Positions 56,843 to 64,000 of a stretch of 64,000 nt of DNA are shown here, in pieces; the stretch's first letter is position 1; the number at the start of each line of letters is the position of its first letter. Source of the stretch: Ornithodoros turicata. Lineage: Eukaryota; Arthropoda; Arachnida; Ixodida; Argasidae. The notes below the pieces were generated by a model. That model was given only the letters and a program-made list of their open reading frames with translations, ran no database searches and was not told where the DNA came from. The DNA is taken from the NCBI RefSeq assembly GCF_037126465.1, contig NC_088203.1, positions 103,106,668 to 103,170,667 of the forward strand, written 5' to 3'. Position numbers and translations under genes: made by a program.

Positions 56843-57280
56843 TAATTCGGGTGCTCATTTCGGAGCAACTTTTTTTGCCAGATCTCGAGCAGTCATGTTC
56901 GCTTGGTCAAAATGAAGCAAATCTCGCATGTTCGCGTGGCGCTTTCCGAGCGCTCGGAATTTGCTAGCTAGCACTTTTTTTGCCCGGTCTCAAAACGATC
57001 GAGCAGCAGATTGCTCAACTGTATCCGGTGTCGTCACATCCGCACTGCAACGGTGGCGAGTGCCCTCATTGGCCCGCAGGTTGAAATCACGTGGTTTAGC
57101 AGACGACAAAACTCGAAGATTTGCGACCGCGACGCCCCTAGCGTGATCCAAGTACCTAAAAACGCTAGATTCCTAGCAATCATGTTTGGGTGGCAACGGT
57201 CACGTGATCCAGCTCGGTCGCCGAACTAGCAATTTCCGAGTGCTCGGCCGTTTTGCTACGAAATGACCACCCGAATTCGC
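56843..57280 (+). mobile_element. 436-bp MITE, copy A
   Basis: Its ends are inverted repeats of AATTCGGGTGGTCATTTCG type (right end ACGAAATGACCACCCGAATT). It contains two CACGTG words (AATCACGTGGTTTAGC and GGTCACGTGATCCAGC) and a GTCGTCTGC word on the minus strand at 57099-57107. The second copy lies inverted at 58533-58968. There is no coding sequence. Confidence 0.8.
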
Positions 57281-58013
57281 TATAAGTCCTCGTGCTGGCG
57301 TTCTCTCCGGATACGTTCGGTTCGATTTCACCGTCTTTATTAACGATCGGGAGCTGCCGGGTCGGGATTGCTAAAACTCTCTAAACTCGTGATGGCCATA
57401 GTGGCGTATCGAATATAAAAACCCGTTAATGGCAACAGTCCAGTAGTAGGTGAAATATCGTACCAGCGTGTAGACAGTTCCGATTGGTTAACCGGGAGCA
57501 ACACAAACGGGGTGCAGTCAGTTGGCGTTTCGCTATTCCTTAATCCACATTCTATAAACGGTGCTTTTCGAGCACATACATAAAAAAAAAAAAAAAAAGA
57601 AATGCCCGTACGAGCCTATTTTGGTCGTGTTATGATGGGTGTTAACGACGCCATTACCTCTCACTGGCGCGTTGGCAGTGTTGGCCATAAATCTCACTGT
57701 GACTGATCGAGGTGATTGGACGAGGGCTTGTTTATAAAACGCTCTCATTGGCCCAGGGAACCGCGACGACGTCGACGGCGTCTTTTGGCAAAACAACGGG
57801 GTGAAGCAACTTGGAAGGCCCGATTATTTTTCTTTCCCCCGGGGGAAGTTCATCGCGTTGGATTTGCTTGGCCCTCCTTTTCTGCACTTCCGAGATTCAC
57901 TGTGGGCTGTGCGCTTGGCCTCTCTGTTCTTCTTAATTTCGCGCGTTAAAAATTGTTTCGCGTGGTTCGCGCGCACGACACTGCTCGCGAATTGCGTGCC
58001 AACTTCGTTGAAG

Positions 58014-58227
58014 AGCGACGTGGAGTAGTGGTTAGGATGGTCGCCGTCCACGACAAGGCTCGGAGGTGACGCGGCTTAGAAACCTTAACACGTCTGAGGT
58101 TTTCCCTGGGTTTCCGTGCAGACTTGCGAGCCGAATGTCGGCCCCCGAAGTCTGGCCAGGACGCATACTAGCCCCCTGTCCCCCACTCCATGGCACCAGT
58201 TGCGTCGCGCTGCTAACACGGAATTTA
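58014..58227 (+). mobile_element. Ruka-like SINE, diverged
   Basis: Head GACGTGGAGTAGTGGTTAGG, body GTCTGAGGTTTTCCCTGGGT and CCAGGACGCATACTAGCCCC, tail GCTAACACGGAATTTAAACG. The B box is degraded. It lies between the two inverted MITE copies. Confidence 0.7.
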
Positions 58228-58532
58228 AACGAAACGAAAAATAATGAATAGAAAGTTGGAGGGCGACACGCTGTTATTATAACCGGCCAAATGGGCACAA
58301 CATCTGCCCGTTGGTGGTGACTTTGAGGTCATTCTATAAACATCGGAAGGTCTTACCACGGCTTTTCTTCCTCTCGTTTTGTCTATCTAGACCAGGTAAA
58401 TGCTGCACACATAACCACGTGCAACCGTGTCCGAGAATTACGTCATACTTTACGAGACGACCTGTCTGACAGGGATCTCGAGAAGAAGGAGAAAAAAATA
58501 TCGTGTGGTCATCTCTTTCGCCGCGTTCTATT

Positions 58533-58968
58533 GGCGAATTCGGGTGGTCATTTCGTGGCAACACAGCCCTAACGCTCGGAAATTGCTAGGTCGAGCTGGA
58601 TCACGTGACCTTGCCGCCCTTTCGTGAGTGCTAGGAATCTAGCGGTTTTAGTTACTTGGATCACGCTAGGGGCATCGCGGTTGCCCGTCTTCGAGTTCTG
58701 TCGTCAGCTAAACCACGTGATTTCAACGTGCGGGCCAATGAGGGCACTTGCCACCGTTATAGTGCGGATGTGACGACCCCGGATATATAGTTGGGCACCC
58801 CGATGCTCGGTCGTCTTGAGACCGGGCCAAAAAAGTGCTAGCTGCCATATTTCGGGCATTCGGAAAGCACCACGCGAACATGCGGGATTGCTTCGCTTTG
58901 ACCAAACGAACATGGCTGCTCGGGATCTGCCAAAAAATGTTGCCACGAAATGACCACCCGAATTCGCC
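58533..58968 (-). mobile_element. 436-bp MITE, copy B, inverted
   Basis: The sequence from GGCGAATTCGGGTGGTCATT to TGACCACCCGAATTCGCC is the reverse complement of copy A at about 80% identity by eye. Both CACGTG words are kept. The GTCGTCTGC word of copy A reads TGTCGTCAGCTAAACC here, so it is altered. Confidence 0.8.
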
Positions 58969-58969
58969 A

Positions 58970-60600
58970 TATGGTTCTGTCCGACCACATAACGGAAGGG
59001 CTGTTGCTGAAAATATATAAAGTATCCGTATTCGGCGCTTACGTGCATCAATCTTCGGGTACATGTGCAAGGCACATGATTTTGGACATTTTGGAGTTAA
59101 CTCGTGTTGATTTTAATTGTTTTTTCTGTGTGTTTTTTTTTCTACCGCGTTAACACAGCAGCGCTACTGTGGCCATATAAGCGATGTACAGTGGTCAGTG
59201 GAACGAGGGACAGTTGGTGGAAACAGCAGGCTAGGAGTGTTGGAGACATCAGCGGAGTGAGTCTAAGTGGGCGTGCTGTATCTGTTAAAAAACAAACAAC
59301 AAAAAACATATTTTCCCTGAGTTTGAGTCTAATTCCTGAAAGCCCAAGAAACGTTGTCTTTTTCACGTATACGCGAGCGAGCTTGCATCACCCCATGTAT
59401 ACCTAGTTCTTCCTGTATCTACTCTGCGTGTGTGCCGTGAACGCCGCAGAAAAGTGAAGAATGCTCTCGGCAATGTATGTGACTTTTCGAAAATATCCAG
59501 TTTCTATTCGTACCCTGGTGGTGCATGCATCAGGGGAAGCAGACAAGGTGAAGCTTTCTACTGCTCATAAGATTGCGTAAGAAGCGCTTCGCCCGTCAGG
59601 AACTAACAGGCGCGCTACAACCTTACAACGAAACTCAACTGCTTTTTTTTTCTCTCTCTCTCACTCTCTCTCCGGGGGTTAATTGATGGGACGTCCCTGA
59701 CCGCGTGATATCCCGCTTTTTTAATCTTTCTCTCTATATGACTTTTTTACAGCTTTTCCCGCGTAGAATGTGTTCCGTTTCAGGCACTTGGCAATAAATA
59801 TCCCATTCCGTCTCTCTTTTTCTCTAACCCTTTGAACCTCGCCGTGTACACTAGAGAGTTCGTCCACCGAAGGCGCCGTAATACGCATAAAATGTAGACA
59901 AAGAAAACGAGGGGATTATAATCGAGGCAGAGTCGATTAGAAAGCGCGTATAATGTGATATTCCTACGCCTTGGGAATTTTTCCCGTGCTCTAGCTGTAT
60001 AGATGGGTGGAGTGCGGAGGGACTTTGATAAATACGGTAGTCTTACGGCTTGCCGGTGTGGTTTTCTCTCTGGCCTGTGTTCTTTTTCCTTTTTCTTTTT
60101 CTTTTCTTCATTAGCATTATTATTATTAGTTTGTTGCGGCTGTTATTATTTATGGCTATTTTGGTCGGCACATAGCATCGTGGGGCCTGTTCGAGCGCTG
60201 AAGGTGATACCCTAATACGATGCGGGGAATGCGCCCTGCCTTGAAGTGTGGAATATGAACAGGATGGTGGTGGCGCTCGTGCGCTATTCGGTTAAACAAC
60301 AACAACGGCAATAAATAACGTAAAGAACGGGTTCCCTTCGGGTCGAATTGCCCCGGCATGTCAATGCGCTAAGTATTCTAAGACGGTTCGATATCTATAG
60401 ATCGGAAAGTAATTACGCCATTCAGCTATAGGGGTTAAATCTGAGGACTGTGTTGAAAGCTGCCGAACGCTTGTTTGGTTCGGTCAAAGGTCGGGGGTCG
60501 GTTACTCCTGCAGGAATTGGTGACGTTTGGCTCGTGGATGCCTGGAGATGCTCCCGATGCTGTCGGCAGGACAGTAAGATATGTTATGCGCTGCGAAAAA
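58970..60600. other. No gene recognised
   Basis: AT-rich DNA with CT runs at about 59647-59670 and no protein similarity. At 60240-60330 a GGATGGTGGTGGCGCTCGTG...AACAACAACAA...AATAAATAACG stretch resembles a retrotransposon tail. Confidence 0.35.
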
Positions 60601-60609
60601 AAAAAAAAA

Positions 60610-61155
60610 TGTGGCGTCACAACTCCTTCAGGGGAGTAAAGCAGCTTGTCCCTGAGAACACTCTCTTTGAGCGTAAAATTTATACCCTCCAAATGGAGTA
60701 GCACTTTACTATATTCTCAAGGAGTAACTATGACTCCAGTTACAGGTGTCAGGCTGACACCATTAAACGGGTTCATGTCATAACTTCTGCACATGCTCTG
60801 GAATCTTCCATTGTATTTCTTGCAGTTTGCTTTTTGCGTGTGTGCATATTCGCGGTAAACGGCCGGAATAAATAATTATAGAAATTTGCTAGTCAGAAGG
60901 TCACATGCCAGGCGACGCCCTCCCTTCACGAACTGAGAACTGAACTGAACTGAACTGAGAACAGAATAGCTGGACTGTGGTACACGTGTTTATAATCTCC
61001 GAAAAATCTCCGCGCGAGAAGCAGCACGTTGTCACTCGCAACTTGTTGATTAAAATTTTGACAGGAATGGGGAGTAACTATGTACAGCGAGGGAGTTACT
61101 TGGCAAATTCAGAGAGTGAGAGGGAGTAACTCACTGACAGGGGAGTAAAAATGGA
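60610..61155. repeat. Motif-filled repeat: GGGAGTAACT words
   Basis: GGGGAGTAA, GGAGTAACT and AGTTAC words recur at about 60634, 60696, 60720, 60737, 61070, 61091, 61123 and 61141, clustered at the two ends with an unrelated middle. An A run stands at the left edge. Terminal repeats and target duplication were not found. Confidence 0.5.
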
Positions 61156-61159
61156 ATAA

Positions 61160-63425
61160 AAGTGTCCTTTCTCAGAGTGTGCGTTGTCAACAGACCCACA
61201 CATTCCGCAGTTAGAGGAGTTCGCCCTTCAAAGCAAGCATTCCACTGGGCGCTATTTTTCCTATTCCGGACTAAAGTAAAGCAAGTCCTTGTTCAACGTT
61301 GCTCCAAGCCACACCCATATTCAATTCTGGGACTTTCATCGTCTTATACGGTGATGATGAGGACTCTTTGCGCACGCGCACATGTGTTTCTTTCTACGAC
61401 AAGACGTTCTTCTGTTGCTGTGTTGTTCACTTCGAGTAACCGCACGCCGCCAACATTACGTCACAGGCGGCAAAAGAATTACTGACGAGCTTATACGAAG
61501 GCATTTTAAAGGCCACATGGTAAACAAAATGCGAGCCACTGACGAGCGTTGCAACTCGATCGTAAACTTGCTGTCGTAAAACGGTCAATAAACGCAACAT
61601 GCCAATTAACCGGGCGCTTCTTACAACGTGAACGAGTATTTATGTTTACTACTCCCTCTCACCGATTATGACGTTTTAATGGATTTCCTTTCATTGCTCG
61701 CGACGTATGCATGTTTGTGTTCTTTTGTGGAGGTCATTACGGAACCTTCCTGCATTTTCTTCGTCCGACAAAATTACTGCCTCTGTCTTTTGACGCGAAA
61801 ATTTTGATAATCGTGAATACTTGGAAATCCACGACACAAGGCGCTCCATAGGATCACTAGTCACATCGGCATTGCTGGGAATGACGCAGCTGATCGAGGA
61901 AGCACTCCACACGCGCATGCGCGAGACATATTTTCTGAGCGCAGATGCGAAGCGCGGTATTTTTTTGTAACTTGCAGCAGTGCCTAACTATAAAGCAAAT
62001 GGATGCCCACGTAATATCGCTTACAGCCTGGACATCCCTTAATCCCTTAATATCCCTGGTTTTCTTTTAAATAATCAATCAATCAATCGCTTACAGCTTT
62101 CCATGAGCACAGGAAGCACTACTTTATCTTTTTAAAAGTGTCTTTTTAATATGCCAGATTGGTTTAACAACCTCATTGACGTGTTCAACGCGTGAAGCGC
62201 AAAGGACTGAATTTTACATGTTCTCACAGCGCCACGGACTTTTTAGCCGGGTACCGCTGATCGCTCCGGGGTGTTGACCCCACTTAAAGTAAGGTACTAC
62301 ATCTTCATACATTTTCATCGTACGATAACCTCGTTGGCGCGTTTTGCTCCTTTATGTGAGTTTATGATAGAAGCTAGCACACTCTTTTTTTTAAATTCCG
62401 TGTCAGCGCTGTGATGCAACTGCGGCTACGAGCGGCGTACAGATGTGGACAGATGGAGAGAGGACAGCAGGAAGAAGTGGGGGACAAGGGGGTTAGTATG
62501 GCGTCCTGGGCAGACTTCAGGGGGAACTGACCACGCGTCACTCCCCATAGTCTCCCCATGTGCCACTGTACCACGGGAGCTGGTGTGAGATCCACACTAG
62601 CCTCTATGTAGTTAGCTCGTCAGTATCAGAAGGCTTCCCCCCCCCCCCCTCAGCTGTTGGATGTGCGCGCAGCACTGAGAACTTGTGAAAACGAGAAGCG
62701 AGCCACTGCCAACCCTGGCAATCAACGGAAGCGGCTGGCTGAGAAGAAAGTCCCGCAATTTTTAACTCGGAAGCCGAACGCCAAACATTCTTCGGTGCGC
62801 ACAAAAACAAACTTCTGCCAACCATAACAGATTGCAATGCCAAAAGCAGCAGGTTCAAAGACGTCTCCACGGAGCCTGCGGGGAGTGGTACGAAACAAGT
62901 ACATATATATCAGAAGCAGTATCAGGGACGGTAGCGGTGGATTTTAGCGTACGCGCTTGCGCGTGGAATGAGCGAACGGTCCGTTGAACTGTTGTTCAGA
63001 GCTCGCTCGCGCGCGTGCGGAAGTCTCCTTGGCAAGGCCGGACTGGCTGCCAAAAATGCCGGCTGTTTCGCAACAGACGGTCGAACAACGACAAAAGACG
63101 TTGCTGCTACGGGTATTCATGACGTACTTTGGCGCCATCCGCACAATTTGTAGCCTTGTTGCCTATACGGCACCCATGAATAACACCACACTCTAAAAGC
63201 AGAGCTTTACCGCGTAGCGCGCTCCTAGCCAACCTTAACCTCAAATGACAACGTTCTCTCCCTTGATTTGATGAAAATAGGGGCGTACACCATTTTTTAT
63301 GGCAATTATGAACTGCATAACGCCACAAAAATGGCGTACGCCCCTCGTTTTCAGCAAATTAGGGGAAAGCGACGTCACTCTGTATGATAGTTGGCTAGCA
63401 GCGTGCTATGTGGTGAAGTTCATTT
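61160..63425. other. No gene recognised
   Basis: Nothing here resembles a protein-coding gene. It holds a SINE fragment (62397-62530), a C run at about 62638, and at 63278-63352 a pair of inverted GGGGCGTACACCATTTTT / AAAATGGCGTACGCCCC words that could form a hairpin. Confidence 0.35.
62397..62530 (-). mobile_element. Ruka-like SINE, 3' half
   Basis: On the plus strand, GTGTCAGCGCTGTGATGCAA, GGACAGCAGGAAGAAGTGGG and GCAGACTTCAGGGGGAACTG are the complement of the SINE tail and body. The tRNA-like head is missing. Confidence 0.7.
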
Positions 63426-63439
63426 TTAAGATCTTCTTC

Positions 63440-63790
63440 CATCTTCCCCACGCCAGGCCTGGTATACTGACGGACGTCCTCTTCCCCGAAGGTTCTTGTG
63501 CGGAACGACTTTCAAAAACTCGCGGCCTCGTGCGCTTTCTCCAAGCAACGGGCCTAGCGGAGAGACCACTCTAGTGCACCCCTCACCTACAGTGTGCTTC
63601 CGTCCCATCAGTACCGGTCATCCTGCTTCTACATCACTTTGAAGTCCTCAACTCCCCTTTCTCCCACCTTCTTTTCCTTTTTTTTGGCTATAGTCGTGAC
63701 GATACCCACTTGAGTGCGGCCAACAACGGCAAGCTACCTCGACACCCCCCCCCCCCCCCCCTCATTTTTAAGAGAGCATGAATAAAACCA
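63440..63790 (+). pseudogene. 3' end of a non-LTR retrotransposon
   Basis: The frame ending at 63574 reads TDVLFPEGSCAERLSKTRGL then VRFLQATGLAERPL and a stop. This is the usual C-terminus of tick LINE ORF2 (dllfP...ll.FL..TGLA.RL). A pyrimidine-rich 3' trailer with a C run (about 63745) leads to GAGCATGAATAAAACC. The upstream part is missing. Confidence 0.65.
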
Positions 63791-64000
63791 GGGCCATGAA
63801 TAACAGAATATTCTCCGAACCGCGTGTTCATTACGAGCGACATCCTCACGGAATATTCTAGAGGAAGAAAAAGGCAAAAAGGGGCTGTTCACGTTCCGGA
63901 AGTTGCGCACCGTCCTACGTTGCGCATTCTCACGCGGCGCCAGTATACCGGAAGTGACGTCCTGCCCACGTAGCAGACGTCACCTTCGGCCCTGTCGTCT

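Noticed and set aside
1..64000. CRISPR array, prophage, integron or bacterial operon
   Set aside because: No spaced direct repeats of that kind, no ribosome-binding sites and no compact ORF chains are present. Spliced animal genes show the DNA is eukaryotic.

Overview
The window is eukaryotic nuclear DNA, most likely from a chelicerate and probably a hard tick. Three well-supported animal genes have short GT-AG exons in long introns. Most of the rest is transposon debris, including eight copies of a tRNA-derived SINE that resembles the ixodid tick family Ruka. No bacterial-style operon, CRISPR array or viral gene is visible. The organism call is inference from repeat type and gene structure.

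Three housekeeping genes lie on the minus strand. At the left (9091 down to 7401) is RBM8A/Y14, the exon junction complex RNA-binding protein; five exons are resolved and the arginine-rich tail exon is not found. From 17931 down to 12190 is a GATAD2/p66 (simjang) subunit of the NuRD chromatin-remodelling complex, in five exons, with CR1, PPLVRG motifs, a His run, a GATA zinc finger and the family C-terminus. From 35239 down to 32586 is a PEX11-type peroxisomal membrane protein in four exons. A genuine tRNA-Met(CAT) with a Pol III T-run lies on the plus strand at 35865-35937. RBM8A and PEX11B are also close neighbours in human, so the linkage here may be an old one.

On the plus strand, 48737-49167 holds a promoter-like TATA/initiator, a signal-peptide exon and a phase-compatible second exon, probably the start of an unidentified secreted protein whose remainder is not recognised. 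Two isolated exon candidates (39602-39655 and a 24-nt microexon at 41750-41773) may belong to another plus-strand gene.

The mobile fraction includes an internally deleted mariner (42975-43910), a decayed Tigger/pogo transposase (6240-6960), several TA-flanked Tigger-like MITEs (one a head-to-tail dimer at 45014-45368), an inverted pair of 436-bp MITEs (56843-57280 and 58533-58968), three non-LTR retrotransposon fragments, and a set of elements filled with one short reiterated motif each. Two non-autonomous hAT elements have perfect 8-bp target duplications (21921-22146 and the GGAAT-filled 55185-55810).

The most unusual signal is a 9-mer, GTCGTCTGC (mostly GTCGTCTGCT), found 14 times on either strand between 23.5 and 57.1 kb and not seen by eye to the left of that. 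Two copies sit just downstream of the predicted start site of the secreted-protein gene. About 0.5 copies would be expected by chance.
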